NCBI GenBank assembly: GCA_964017195.1
Contig: OZ024891.1
Span: forward strand, 6,845,994 to 6,909,993
Reading direction: 5' to 3'
Source: Siderastrea radians
Taxonomy: Eukaryota; Cnidaria; Anthozoa; Scleractinia; Rhizangiidae
Length of the DNA stretch: 64,000 nt
Below are positions 22,759 to 36,267 of this stretch, in pieces. Numbering within the stretch: position 1 is the first letter of the stretch; every line of letters starts with the position of its first letter. The position numbers were made by a program, and so were the translations under genes. The notes below the pieces were generated by a model. That model was not told the DNA's origin. It saw nothing but the letters and a program-made list of their open reading frames with translations, and made no database searches.

Positions 22759-24618
22759 TTACAAACGACTTTTCGTGTCGTCAGGTAGCTCCACAACAAC
22801 TTTGCCAGAACTTTTTCCGCTGTGCAAATACTGATAAAAAAGCAAAGTAAAACAAAGCCATTACTTTCCTTCAGAGGAACTACGGGATATCTTGAATGCT
22901 ACAGACAAGTGCGCTAGCTCTGCCTCTTCGCCAGGTTATTTTGAAAACGGCGCAAACTTGGAGTGAAATACAGCGTTTCTCAATGACTTAGAGCCTGCAA
23001 AATAACAATTCCTAAGAAATCACTTTCCTGGTGAATCTGGTTGATTTGGTCGCAGTGAGGTGAGCACTGACATTCGTTAATCAAGTTTTCTCCAATCATA
23101 CCACCACCCGCCCCCGTAGATACGCTGGTCAATTGCAAAGGTAACACAGGGTTAGCCCCCGCTTTTCCGAGTGCGAAGCTGGAACACAATTGCCAGTTTT
23201 TACACTAATGTCAAGATGCACTTAGGCAATTCCTGTTTCCTTCTTTTTCGACGATAAAGTAAAACGTTTTGGACAGACAAACAAACAAAAAGCAAGAAAA
23301 TACACCTAACCGTGTGCTGATTCCCCAAAATTATAGTACTGGGACACTATTGCTTATGCAGCTTATGAAGCCAGCCTTTTCCTAACGTGCTAACCGTGTT
23401 GTCCTTACGTTATCCGAGCAGTGAGAGTTTTTAACGCACTAACATTATAAAACAGCGCGAAAATCCTACGCAATACTTTGAATCATGTAAACAGTAAGTC
23501 AAAGTGAAAAAGTAAACGGTTGTTTGAACTAACGCAAAACGCAAATGACTGCCGTTTGTATAAAAACAAAAATAGCGTAAATAAACAAACCATTTGAGTC
23601 TAATTTTAACAACTTGACCACAGCGCTACCTCGTAACTAGGCGCATCTTTTTTGGACGTGGGACTCTTGGGAGGTAGGAGGGATCATGGGAAGGTCGAAG
23701 AAAGCAAAGCGGCGCTTGGCCTTTTCCGCTAAGCCTTCCCTTGGCGCCTTGCGCTCTCTGTGGAGCCAAAGACCCACAGCGCCTGGGTACGAGGCAGGCC
23801 ACCGCGCCACAACCTACCTCAACTGCATCTACGATGGAGTCCAGGCCTCTAAAGACTCCACTCGGCGACGCTTGTCCGAAGTCAAGGTTACATTTTAACT
23901 TTCCGCTGTCGTACAAGCCCACAAGTTTATTAAGAGTTGGCTTAAAATCTTCCATGTAGTGAAACAACAAGAATCCGCGGACGCTTGCCGATCTAGTCAA
24001 AAGCTGAAAGGACAAGAAACGCAGGAATGCTTGAAAAGTTTCAAAGCTGACATTAAATACAGCTATTTTTGATGATCATATTCTCCTTTAGCTGATGGAA
24101 CGGGAAGGATTTGGTCGAACATTTTGCAAAACAACTTCGTGGTAATTATTGTCCTATATGCACTTGTGTCTGCTTCCGTTACAGTTTGTTGGTCTCCTCA
24201 ACAGGATAAAATACTCGCAGAACCAAAACAATCTGTGGATTGTCGTGATCACGCTTTCCTGCTCTTGACCTCGGTTTAAAATTTGTTTTCTAGTGCGTGC
24301 CACTGGTTGCATATTTACTTTGATTCAACAGACATGTAACCTTGCATTTTCCACCCGTATTTTCTTTTTGATTCAGGTACATGTTACGGTCTTGTTCCTA
24401 CTTTGCCGTTACCTTGGGGACTAACGTTGCGTTCTTGACCGGGGTGAATCCCAGCTTGGACTGGTAACCAGTGATAAAACCAATGGTAACCAGACGCCCC
24501 CTGGTCGCCAATCTAAATTGAAAACAAACATACAACACAGAGATGAACTCATAAAGTCATCCTATTTTCACTACAAAAAAAATGTTTTTAAACACTTCAT
24601 TTCGATCATTGAGATCGA

Positions 24619-24709
<91 letters not shown>

Positions 24710-27700
24710 CTTGGGTTTGGCTACCTCAAAAGGCCTTCGCTTCTCATTTCCGGTTCCGGTGATGGGCGCTCGCGCTCCTCTTTTGCGTTTTGGGTCTTTT
24801 GCGCTCCCGAAAAAAAAATTATTCTGAGCTCGACTTGTGGGCAAGTCTACACTCGCGTGGATGTTACTGTTGAATGTTGCGTAATGTAAAGCAGTGATCT
24901 TCATACCTGTTGACACACGTATCAAACATTTCTCCCCCGATAGACTCGTACACCACATCACATCCTTTCTGGAATAAGAAACACACAACAGGGATAAAAC
25001 AAAATTAGCGGAATTCGTGACCAGCCATACCCGTTAGAAGTTAAAAGAATTTTTTACACTTACAGGATACTCTTTCTTCAAAACTTGATCCAAGTTTTCA
25101 GTTTTGTAGTTTACAGGTCGATCACAACCAAGAGACTGAAACAAGAAAAAGAGACAATTTGTCACAACAACCATTTCACGCCATATCTGGTCCCAGAGAT
25201 TTTTCGCTCTTGTCAATCGAAGCGGCGAAGTTCACACACCTAGAAGGAAAAAGGCGGGAAAAAAGGACCGGTTTGGAAAACGCTCAAATATTAAGAGACA
25301 CTCTGAGTCTTCAACCAAAAAATTTTGCGATAACTAGGGTACTATCCATATTACTGATAGCAGCATTTTGTAACAACAAATCGGGCATTCGGTCTTATGT
25401 TGTCATTCCAGATTGTGAATTCCTTTTCACGTCAACACGTCACCAGTTAGTTTTAAACGTTCATAGTTTTTTTTTAAGATTTACGATTTTCGTCACAAGT
25501 TGGACTGTTCTGTACACCTAAAAAAAGAACTTGTAACTTCTGTTAGACAACAAGAAGACCCACCTTTAAAAACTCCGCTTTAGCATCTGTTGAACACGTG
25601 CCAACCACGTGGCACCCAGCCAGTTTGGCCAGTTGAACCTACAAAAAAAAAACAAAACCAGTTGTTACTGAAAAGCGTTTTGTACACAACAGTAGTTTAC
25701 ATGATTCAGGTGAGCCCAGGATAGAAGAACCAAAAAAAAAAAAAAAAAAAAAAAAGACCCTTTGAGCTTCCTTTTGTTTTCCGGTGGTTAAGGTTTGTGA
25801 TGTCTTAAGAAGATAAATCAGTCACTCCACCTAAATGTAAAAAAAAAAATGATAAGGGAAAAAATGACTCAGAGGAAAGAGCAAAGGGAATGGAGGCGAA
25901 GGAGGTATTATGGGAGGCACCTTTGGACTGGGGTTGTGTTAAAATTTAAGTGGATGCTCCACATGGCTTCATCTTGATCAGGAAATACCCCTATACAGGC
26001 TCCTGGACTCAGGGCCATAGCCAGAAAAAAATTATGACTGAGGCAATGTCCATGGTTAAATTCTCTTCTTAGGTATTTAGGGTGTTAAACGAAATAAAAT
26101 GACTGAGAAAACGAAAAAAAAAATTGACTGAGGCAAGTGCCTCAGTTTGCCTCATACTGGCTACGGCCCTACTGGTTATATTTCTTCACCTTGTCATGGA
26201 GGTCAGAACAATCATTTCAAGTGGCATAGAGCGGTTTTCAATTGACTGTCGAAAAACAAGAACCAAAGCACCAGGGCTGCAAATAATTTTTCCTTTTTGA
26301 AAGGACATATGTCCGACCAAGTCACCATTTTGGTCAGACAAAACAGAAATGCGGTCAGACGTTTTTTTAATTTTTTTTTTCAATTGGAAGCCTTTTTGAA
26401 ATAATTATTTTTTTCATCATTATTTACTTATTATTTGGTAACAAAATTTGTCCAGACATAATGTCCGACCAAAGGTGAGATTTCGTCGGACATGGGCCGA
26501 TTTCAGTCGGACATTGTCTGATGACCGACAGTTATTTGCAGCTCTGAAAGCAACTGGTACTCTGGCCAATTAAAACAGCCGCAAACAACACATTTAACCA
26601 ATCAGAACTCAAAACAAATATAAGTAAATGGTGACACAGTGTGGGAAAACATGTGCAACAAAGGCAAAGTTGGTTTTGATTTTAATTCTGATTGGTTGAG
26701 AAAGAGGCACGAGTGTTTTAAATTAATCACAGAGCAAAGTAAAGCAAAACCAAAGCAAATGCGAATTAATTTTGACACTTAATTGAAAACTGCTCTATTC
26801 TAGTTTCATATACTTACTGCAAACTGACCAGTACCTCCAGCTGCCGCTGAAAAACGGTTTTAAAAACGAAATTCAGTAGAATTCATTAGCAGACAAACAA
26901 AAACTTAAGTACAGAAGATCCCAAAATTCTAAACTTCTGAGAGTTTACAAGGGGAGGGTGGGTGGGAAGTTCAGTTTTGTACAATCTCCCCAAGACTCCA
27001 CAGTCAATCACCAAGAAGTAAATTTTTAAGAAAATTCTGGCTTGGAGGGAATTCCTGTTTACCACATTTTTTCATTATGCAATTTTGACATAGCATTTAT
27101 GAGCAAGCCTGTTCCTGGCATTCAGATAGTGGCACGCCAGCATGAAACCTTGAGAGTGGAGAAAAACATGAGAGGAGTCTCCTACCGTCTTTTCTCCATT
27201 CTTACTATTTTTCATTCTTGATTTTTTTTGCTTGCACTCCACTATCCAAACACCTGGAAGAGGCCATTTTGAGTAAGTTTCCAAACTGATTTTGCAATTA
27301 AGATATATCACATCAAAAACTGAACCATGTTCATACTTGCTCGTCATACATGTTTTGCTTTGCAGCAACTAAAAGCCATCTAACTGACTTAGTAGAGGAG
27401 TTCTGTCTCCCATGAAGTATGCTGGTTATTTCACATAATTTCAGTAAATAAATCAATAGTTTTACCTGTTACTAAAACTGTTTCTTCCTTCTTTATTTCA
27501 CCAGCCTGTGATGGTAATATCCAGGCTCAGTGATTTTAAAGTTTAATACTACTAATTATTATACAACAATAATACTCTCTTGACTGGTATCCATGCCATA
27601 TTCTATCATATTAAATGGTAGTGAGAATTTTAATCACAAATTATCAGCCCCTCATCATAAATTTCTACTGCAAATAAACGAATCTGATTGGTTTAGTTGT

Positions 27701-28652
27701 CAGTGACTATTCCGACTGACATTCAGTTGAACACACTCGGAAAGAATACTTTTTTTGGAAATAATATGACCTAACCATTGACGCTTTCCATTTTGCCTTC
27801 TACTAATACAATAAGACAACTTGTTTGCGTCTTCATCAAGAGACAGTCATTTTTACTGAAAAAGGTGGACAAGAGGGATGAAACTATAATGGTGAATGGG
27901 GGCACTCAGGAATCGAAAGAGGAGAGGGTAGGAATTGGAAAGCAAGGGAGTGGGAATTGAAGAAAATGGAGTGGAAATTAGAAGAAAGGGGGTGAGAATT
28001 GAATAAACAGGAGCATGAATTAAAGGAAAGGGGAAGAAAATGGGAAGAGAAAGAAGAAACAATTGCAGAAGAACTGGCCAATAAATGGAGGAGAAAGTTT
28101 CTAAACGAAGCATTGACTCAGAAAGTTGGTAAATTAACAATAAATGTCACATTGTAAAATTAATATTAACTATCATGTACCTTATCAAGAGCAATACCAG
28201 CAGTGAGACCACTGATCAGCAATGAAACATAAGCAGGATCCAGTCTTGGTAGCGGCAAAACATGGTTTGAAGGAATTGTCTGAAAAACAAATGAAATAGA
28301 AACTTGGCTAAATGCACCAGTGATAAGAACAGTCTTGCAAGAATACATTGATGGCCATATAACATTGCAAAAAGTTTTTGTCTCCTTGTAAATCATTATG
28401 TAGAACTTCTCAACTTGCAACATGCATTTTATCATACTGTATCTAACTGTAAATTTGCACTTTATCAAATCAATAATTATATAAAACAATACTACAATAA
28501 TAATTATACCATAAATAAATTATTCTTTCTGTTTTTCATGTCACCCTTCATATCCAGGTGTTAACCATACACCTGAGGGTGCAGTAGGTGACTAGTTTTT
28601 ATCACAATCTTCACCATCAACATCATCATTACCACCATAATCATCATCATTG

Positions 28653-28728
<76 letters not shown>

Positions 28729-30721
28729 TATCATCACCATCACCATCATCATCACCATCACCATCATCACAGGGGTAAATCCAACATTTTAGGAAAGGGG
28801 GGGTGGGGTTATCAGTTGGCATCAGCCCTTAAGGAGGGTCAGGGAGTGAGGTACACAAGAGAAATTTGAAAATATGGATTGTGTAATAAGGCATTTACAG
28901 TGCATTTCTGGCATTTTTGACAATACAAAGGGGGGATTGCAACCCCCTCAACTCCCCCTGGATCTGTCCCTGTACATCATCTTCCTCTGTCATCTCTATG
29001 ACACCTCCTTGACATGTATTGTGCATGTTTTGGCAGGAACCTGAAGTTAAGGAAACAGTCTCTTTCTTTGTGAAATATTTTAGATAATCTTTCTAACAAC
29101 AAAAGGGGCACTTGTTTGAGGCAAGCCACTTAAACTTTTAACACATTCTGTAAGAACAATAAATGATATTTATACAAGGTATTTCTTTTTTGTGTTTACA
29201 GTCAAACAAATGATAAATGTTCTTGTTTACATTTAAATTTTACATTTTATGTAACAAAGATACATACCATGTATTCTGAGAAGGTTCCATACTTAATGTA
29301 TCCAACTGCTGAACCAATAGGAAAGTGAGAACATTTCTCACCAGTTAACACCACTTCCCCTACACCCTAAGGACAGAAAACAAACAAATAATTTCTTTTG
29401 AATCTTGGTCAAAACTCTGTGGTGAGGTCAGTGCATGCGACTATTAAAGAGATCTTAAACAATGTTTGTTTGAATTCAAGTATTTCAACTTCAGGTCCTG
29501 TTTTAGTGGGGGTAACTTTCTTTCTATATTTTAGTCTGTAATATTTGTCATGAAAGCTGAAGGATTTGCATGGTGACACCTCAATGAAAATCCAATTTTT
29601 TTTATGTCTTTAGTATAATCATGGCAAATAATGTACCAGTCAAATTGAAGCTTCAACATCCCCCCCCCACCCCCCCGGGCCATTTGACTGTGCATCGTGC
29701 CCGGGGAGGAGGCAATTTGAACGTTGCCTTGGAAGGGTGGGGAATTTGAACCGGATTTATCTCTTGTTCCAGTGTAATACACCGGTAAATTTTTTCGGTT
29801 TTTGCAGGGTTTGACAGATTTACAAGATAGAATTTCGCCTTTGTTTGCAAATAACTCTTTCAAAAGAATCTTTAAAAGAAGTTTGAAGGTGTCATAACGG
29901 CAGATCTCTCTCTGGAAAGTGTGAACAGTGTTTGATTAAAGACGAAATTTGCCTTTGAGGAGAGGTATTTCAGCACTAATCATGGGGCATTTGAATGGCT
30001 TTTTTGCACCGAGAGGAGGGAATTTGAACAAGCCAATCTTCAAAAGTTCAAATGCCCGGGGGGCGGGCGGGGGGGGGGGGTGTTAAGGTTCGATTTGACT
30101 GGTACATAAGATGGTCAGCATATAAATTAGCATGTATGACCTTACAATCATTGATTTGAAGACTTAATATGGAACCAGTAATAATTTAACCACTCTTACC
30201 TCCAAGCCGGCATCTAAAGGGGGAGATTGTCCTGGGTGATATCGACCAGCTGAATGGTTTATATCAGTGGCGTTAATTCCTACATATCTACAAAAAAAAA
30301 AACATCAAAGCAATATAGATCAATTGCAAATAAAACGTTTTGGTGGGTGAGTATTGATTTTTATTGATTGGTTAAATATCAAATACTAATCAAGTAATTA
30401 CTTTTATTGATTATTAATGAGTACATTGACTGGTAATCAATTGTTGATTTTGATTTATTGACACCAAAGGCGACTTCACCCCTTTCTAAGGGTGTGTCCC
30501 AAAGAAAGATATTGGTCTATAAAAAGTAAGCTTAAACATCGAAAAGTAAGTGCTGTTAATTTTATTTCCTTAGTATGTCACCTGTTCTTGACCAGTACTT
30601 CGTGTGGTCCTGGTTTCAGCATAGGTACAGACACTGTCTCCACAGCTTCTCTATAATTGGTGGACAATCTGGTGATTATGAGCTTACGGAAGGTCTCTGG
30701 AAGTTGTCTCTTGGCCGCCAT
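22759..30721 (-). CDS. PTGR3: Prostaglandin reductase 3 / zinc-binding alcohol dehydrogenase domain protein 2 homologue (12 exons)
   Basis: Medium-chain dehydrogenase/reductase of the ZADH2/PTGR3 type, expected to reduce 15-keto-prostaglandin-like enones with NADPH. Coding exons by splice signals and phase: 30721-30582, 30287-30200, 29366-29268, 28279-28181, 27505-27466, 26846-26818, 25638-25564, 25135-25064, 24968-24907, 24512-24413, 24003-23818, 22830-22759. They join in frame to about 353 residues, near the family's usual length. Family blocks: [19 protein letters not shown] (about 48-66), [18 protein letters not shown] (156-173, the nucleotide-binding glycine loop), [15 protein letters not shown] (from 191), [42 protein letters not shown] and a C-terminal [15 protein letters not shown]. 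The start codon lies in CATCATGGCGGCC. Introns carry MITEs and ATC microsatellites. It is arranged head to head with DNPH1, start codons 286 bp apart. Confidence 0.93.
23629..23800. mobile_element. Intronic MITE with CCTCGTAmCyAGGCGC ends
   Basis: CTACCTCGTAACTAGGCGC on the left and GCGCCTGGGTACGAGGCAGG on the right are imperfect inverted repeats inside the last intron of the PTGR3-like gene. The right end lies almost at the splice donor at 23817. Confidence 0.55.
24616..24709. repeat. (TCA)n microsatellite in PTGR3 intron
   Basis: About thirty uninterrupted TCA units between exons 9 and 10. Long poly-Ser, poly-His or poly-Met frames here are products of the repeat. Confidence 0.95.
26273..26545. 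mobile_element. Intronic MITE with AGRGCTGCAAATAA ends and GTCCGACC repeats
   Basis: AGGGCTGCAAATAATT on the left pairs with AGTTATTTGCAGCTCT on the right (inverted). The interior holds repeated GTCCGACCA / GTCGGACAT motifs in both orientations, about 273 bp in total, within an intron of the PTGR3-like gene. Confidence 0.65.
28625..28772. repeat. (ATC)n microsatellite in PTGR3 intron
   Basis: A long run of ATC units with a few substitutions (TTATC, ACCATC), located between exons 3 and 4 of the PTGR3-like gene. Confidence 0.95.
29631..30107. mobile_element. MITE of about 480 bp, CTTCAACATCCCCC family, intronic copy
   Basis: Inverted ends ATGTACCAGTCAAATTGAAG and GATTTGACTGGTACAT enclose G/C-tract arms and an interior with GGGGAATTTGAACCGGATTT and TTTGCAGGGTTTGACAGATT. 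A second copy with the same interior but different outermost bases lies at 57901-58385. No coding capacity. It sits in intron 2 of the PTGR3-like gene. Confidence 0.8.
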
Positions 30722-31007
30722 GATGAAAATTTGGGGAAGAGGAAGACTGGGACTAGTGGGCGTGAAATATTAAAACAGAGGTGGAAAAAATTACGAAAAA
30801 ATTTCCAACGTAGGAATAAGCAAATAAAACAAAAGGGAAGAAACCCTTTGATTTTACCGCAGCAGTTATCTTTATTTTTAGGATTTTTTCCGTTTTGTAA
30901 AGATACACGTTATCGTAGGCAGGGGTCAGGGAGGGAGGGGAGGGGGCTTAGGTTCCTCGCCTCCACTAGACAGGAACGCCTGGCAAGTTCTGCAGGACGA
31001 AGTCAAA
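30722..31007. promoter_or_regulatory. Putative bidirectional promoter between PTGR3-like and DNPH1
   Basis: 286 bp separate two divergent start codons, so both 5' leaders and the core promoters must overlap here unless one gene has a distant first exon. No TATA box is evident. A GGGAGGGAGGGGAGGGGG purine tract lies near 30926-30949. The arrangement is inferred from gene positions only. Confidence 0.5.
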
Positions 31008-34004
31008 ATGAGCGGGCAAGCGAAAAGAAGTATTTATTTTTGTGGGAGTATACGTGGTGGAAGAGACGATGCGGCTTTGTACAGGCGTATAATAGATCAG
31101 TTGAAAGAATACGGCGAGGTTTTGACCGAACATGTCGGAGATGCTAGCATCATGGAAAAAGAGAAAGGTATGGAAACCGACTCTCCTGAGACTCTCCGCA
31201 CAAGAATCTGAAGAATTCGCAAATAGAACATAGCAGCAAAAGGAAGCTAGAGCTCCCATATGTTTAGGATTAGCACTGAATTAATAGTAGCAATCCTACC
31301 CTACCAACATTATTTTACTTGTCCTTTGGACCGAGTTTATCAAAATGTCCTTGTCTGACCCGCTATTTTGAAATAATTACATTTGCATGTCGACCCTACT
31401 TCCGGTCGACACTCTCTCCATGGTTTTTTTATTTCCTCAACAACCAGAGGGGTAATAATAGGTCTTTTCCCTTCCTTCATCCTCGTGATAAAGTATTGAT
31501 GGATTGAACAAGCCAGGTGTCCTAACAAGGGTGTTGCTAAACTCCAATTTCTGTAGCGTCCAAAGGAACATTTGTACCCCTCCCCAGATGGGATCTCAGG
31601 GTTACCCCCATCTTTTTTGTTAGCATTCCGTTATGGTTTGCTGGTACCCATGTATATGCCTGGGTATAGAGAGAGGGTAGAGAGAGAATGTGGAAAAAAG
31701 GTTATTTGTGTAAGGAAACACCACAACATGATGCAGAGTCCATGCCTCGAACCACAGAGTGACAGACCCTACACACCTACCGTCTGAAGCCGGATCACTA
31801 GTACATTACCGTGCTTCCACAACTTCTAACCTTAAGGTCATTTATTTAAGGCCAGAGAATGTGTATGGCTATCATTTTTGTAACTTTTTGGTTTGTTATT
31901 CCAGGTAGTGACAAATTCATACATGATCGTGACATGGCCTGGCTGATGAAATCTGATGGTCAGTTAACAGTCAATCCCTATTCACTTTTGTATGCAGAGA
32001 TTCCAACCCCATTTGATGGAAAATAGGGAGTAATAGTTAGCACCAAAGGTGTGAGCTTCTAGTGGGGTCCTTGGGCATGCCCCACGGGAAATTGTGTAAT
32101 TTAGGTTCTCTCAAGTACCATTTCCTTCATTTTGACATCATGGAGAGAATGGATGAGAGGTTACATGAGAAGAAAGTGTTATATGTAATGTTTCACAGTG
32201 ACAGATTACAAAAATCCTAAAGATTAGCAACTTTTTTTCCAAGTTTTCAGAATTTTATAATAAATCGGGAGAATTTGATAAAAACTGGGAGAGTGGGAGG
32301 CAAGACATCAAATCGGGAGGGTTGGAATCTCTGTGTATGGCAGGAGGGTACTTATCAATGTACTTCTAGGGGGCCCACATGGACATGACAGGAGTGACTG
32401 CCAATTACCTAAAGTTCAGGGTTAAAATTTGTAGTTTGGTACTGCTTAAGTGGACTAAAAGCACTTGATGTCACTTTATGGTACAGAAACAGGAGTTATC
32501 ACCGGCCTGGGCGAGCCGTCTGGTTCACTCAATCCATTGTTTAATGTTTAATAATACTTTGCCATGAAAACAACAACAAACTACTCCACACAAAGAACAA
32601 AGGTATGGTGTTAAAATACAGAACGTATGATAGAAAAACCGTTTTATTAATGTTAATACTAAATATGCAAAGAATTTAAAAGAGTGGCTCTAAAAGAATT
32701 ACTGTGTGGCACTAAATTTTTGCAGGTTCTAATTTGTGCAAGTTTTTTGCAATCTGCCAAATTAGTTCTCACAAAATAAAACTTCCACAAAAATTTACTC
32801 CACTGTAGAAATTATATACAAAAATACTGGTTTGAAGGGGAAAATGCCATAGATAAGTTATTGTCGATCCATGGTAGTGTAATAGTTCCATTTGAACGTG
32901 ACTTCCAGAAAATTGCAAAGATTAATTCCCAACAAGAAAAAGCAGTCTCTTCCAATCACAAAAATTAGCTCCTGCAAAACACAAAAATCACCAATCTGCA
33001 AAAATTTTGTGCCACACGGTAATACTCATTGGCGACATAACAGAAGATGAAAGAGAGTTCCAGTGATTGATATAATGATTAAAAAACGAGTATTTAAAAT
33101 AACTTGTACAGGTAGCTTTGGGTCTAATCTTGAAGTCGTGGTTACTATGAGTTTGTGACAGGCCTACAATGTCATAAAACTTGGAGCTGTCATTGTCACA
33201 ATAACCAAATGTGATCTTCTACATTGGATTGGACGCGACTTTCCCTCACATATTTTCCAAATTCGATTACATTTATAACTTGCTCAAACCCCATGATAGG
33301 AATCTCCTAGTACATGTACTTACCAGAAGTGTTCTTCTCTTCTTTTTCTTTCCATTCTATCTTGTCCAGCATTAGTTGCTGAAGTTACACAGCCTTCCTT
33401 GGGAGTGGGTTATGAAATAGGAAGAGCAATAGAGAAAAATAAGAAGATTCTGTGCCTGTTCAGACCAGACAGTGGAAAATGTAAGTTGGTCTTGTTATCT
33501 TGTCATTAGACATTGTGCATCTTTTATTTGCTGTTTAAACAAGAAGTACCCAGTAACATATTTATGTATTAGAACTTAATTTTATCCCTAATACTTGGGA
33601 GTTATTGGCAAACATAATAGAAGGGCATTAACCAGATTAAACAATTAAATGATTAAATGATTACATGAAGTTGTATGGTTTCAATGGTTTTGACAAATTG
33701 CCATGTTCGACTGTTGTGGTTGGCCAAATGCAAAACCTTGGTTGGTGGGGAAATATGTAAGTACTGAGTATGACACTAAACCTGGTGACTGTATATTTTA
33801 CCATTCCTCTTGGTAATGGCATGGTGGACACAAGCCAACATGACAATGGGTAGAGGCCGCTCAAAACTTGCCCTTTTTTCTACTCTGTTTTTACCAGATC
33901 TTTCTGCAATGATCCGAGGAGCAATTGACAATAACTTGCTGGTGAAGGATTACAAAGAGGAAGACATACCTCAAATACTTAAAGAGTTCTTCAACTCTGT
34001 TTGA
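31008..34004 (+). CDS. DNPH1: 2'-deoxynucleoside 5'-phosphate N-hydrolase 1 (4 exons)
   Basis: DNPH1 (Rcl) cleaves the glycosidic bond of deoxynucleoside 5'-monophosphates and clears modified nucleotides such as 5-hydroxymethyl-dUMP. Exons 31008-31167, 31905-31958, 33370-33480 and 33898-34004 join in frame to 143 residues, a little shorter than the vertebrate protein. Visible family features are IYFCGSIRGGRDD (9-21), the LTEHVGD segment, HDRDMAWLMKSD (60-71, Asp71 at the expected substrate position), AEVTQPSLGVGYEIGRA (75-91, with catalytic-type Glu87) and CLFRPDSGKYLSAMIRG. The ATG opens the reading frame immediately after the short intergenic gap to PTGR3. The intron between exons 2 and 3 contains a MITE (32699-33022). 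Confidence 0.95.
32699..33022. mobile_element. Intronic MITE with TTACyGTGTGGCAC ends
   Basis: ATTACTGTGTGGCACTAAA on the left is mirrored by TTTGTGCCACACGGTAAT on the right. The interior is made of imperfect TTTTTGCAG / CTGCAAAAA repeats in both orientations. It lies in DNPH1 intron 2. Confidence 0.7.
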
Positions 34005-36267
34005 TACTATCATGTATTGTGTAAGATTGCAAAGTAGACACACTAGATAGAAACAAACCTCTTAATTAACAGTGCCTCCTTTTGTTACCGCACACATGTT
34101 CTGCGCAGCTAGTGTCTGCTCCGAGATATCCAATTCTTAACGAATTTGCCTACTAATACACAGGTAGATCTACCCGGTTTATGACTTTGTAGAGAAAGGA
34201 GAACTTAGCAAGGGCTATCAGAATCCAAAAAGAAAATTGGGTGTAACCACACATTTTTCAGAGACAATTTAGCTTAACATTGGAAAGAAATTGCAAAATA
34301 TAAAATTAATGTATTTACAAGTTTTTCCAAAAATTGTGGTTTACATTCTAATAACCCTGCTAAGATCTGCTTTTTCTCCATAGTCATAACCTTTGCAAAA
34401 ATAGCTCTATATTAGGAAGTACCGTTCTTAAGTCAGGAAAACACAGGCGTGTTTCAAACATTAGAAGCATTATTTTTGGTATACTGAAACACAAAAAACA
34501 ACTTGACTTAAGACAGCTCTTTTAATATAACCTTACAATTGCCTGTGGAACTGTACACTATGAAATTAAGTACAGATAGAAAACATTGAAAACTATAGTA
34601 ACTGCAAAAATACAAACCTAAAGGAGCTAATTTAAGTCAGTTCACAGGTATAATAATAAATATATGATGACCCTAGGATAGGGCCTTATGATTGAGTGAC
34701 TGTTTTTTTCTTGTTTAAGGCTAACATTTTGGCTTCGTTATGTGACTTGCTACTTTAATTTTGGGCACTTGTTTTAACACCAGAAGTGTTTGCCACCCTT
34801 AATATCACAGATCACTTCAATCATTTTCGTGGCATAGGTAATTTCAAATTGGTCTGTAGTGGCTATCAAACATGGTTGACATCATATTTGAACTCTCTTC
34901 TCTTCAAAAACGTATGTTGTACATTTTCCTCTGTTTTAATATGGAGCGTAATATACGGTACCAGTAATTTGTTATGACTAACACAGCCACAGACAAGTGT
35001 AGCTACTTGATGTAAAGACCCTGCCTACAATTAACAACTAATACCCTTAACACACCGGGCACAAACAACATTCACTTTGTTTCACACATAAAAGTACTAT
35101 CTATTCAGTTAATTAGAATTAGGTTTCTGATTGTAATATCAAATATTCCAGCTCACTGTAAGGCCTTGCCAATGTAACTTCTGACAAGCAATTTGTTGTT
35201 TCATGGAGAAATGCACTGGGATTCAACAATTTGTCCCTTTCACTCCCAAGATTGTCTTAATCAAAATTCAAGACAAATCCCAAATTTCATTATGGAAAAT
35301 ACATAAATATGAACAATACCACATGAAAGTACAGCTAAAGAGGTTTCAATTGAATGGTCACACCATAGGATTTCATCCACAGACTCAAAAAGTCGAAAAA
35401 CCTTACTGCAGTTTTTGTGTGCATAACTGACTCTGGGAATGAAAGGGTTAATTCAACGATGTTGAACAACGTTGTGTTGAGAAGTAGAATACTTTCGGTA
35501 AGCTCATTCAACATCATACATGTAAAACAACATTGAATACAACAGTGTTGAATCCTGTTGAGTCTATTTGACTGAGACCTAAGATACTGCTGTTCAATGC
35601 AAGAACCTGTTAAGCACTCTGTGAGCTTGAGTTGCTCTTGGCTGTGACACATTATACCGACAGGGGTGGTGAATGGTGAATTCAAGACTTTGCGAGACAG
35701 CGAGATGATCGTTTTCTTGTGGGAGCCCAAGCCCCTTTCAATTCTTAAATAACAAGACCAAGCTTTTAGAGTTTTCTACGATGTGAGCCTGAAACTTTTT
35801 AGGACAAACATTTGAAACCAAGCCTTCCAGCATACCAGAACCTCAATATTCATTTTACCGTAGCATTCTAAAAAGTCAAGACTATAGGTGGCTTTGCAAA
35901 AAGACCAAGATCCTGAGATGGCTGGGTCACTGAAAAATGGAGACTCTGAGACCGTTTCACCAATAATTTGTGACGTGAAGAATCTATCAGAAAACGAGAC
36001 TGTGAGATGCTTACAATTCAGCTGAAATTTTGCGAGATCCTAATTTATGGTAAAACCATTTGCCACCCCTACTGACCTCCAGATAACATGTGCCTTATAA
36101 TCTCATGCAATGAAAAGTACCTGCATTCACAGACAAAAGTTCTCTGGATCTCTAAAAGATCCCTGTATGGTTACTTCACGAACGCTAATTTAAATCATTA
36201 GAGAAAAGTATTAAACCCACTTTCTCAGAAAGTAATTTGTAAAAAAGAGGTACTATTATCAAACAAA
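34005..36267. other. Intergenic between DNPH1 and the SR-protein gene
   Basis: No gene was recognised. The two genes converge here, so both 3' UTRs must lie in this stretch; an AATAAA is present at 34655-34660. A unit of the dispersed 100-bp repeat (inverse orientation, GGATTTCATCCACAGACTC) lies at about 35315-35440, followed by TTCAAC/GTTGAA short inverted motifs at 35450-35580. Confidence 0.5.

Noticed and set aside
24518..24889. Open frames giving poly-Ser or poly-His proteins
   Set aside because: They are produced entirely by the TCA microsatellite inside a PTGR3 intron.
28561..28869. Poly-Met / poly-His / poly-Asp frames
   Set aside because: Artefacts of the ATC microsatellite in an intron.
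30575..31147. 190-codon plus-strand frame across the divergent promoter
   Set aside because: It runs antisense through PTGR3 exon 1 and out of frame through DNPH1 exon 1; both genes have full family support.
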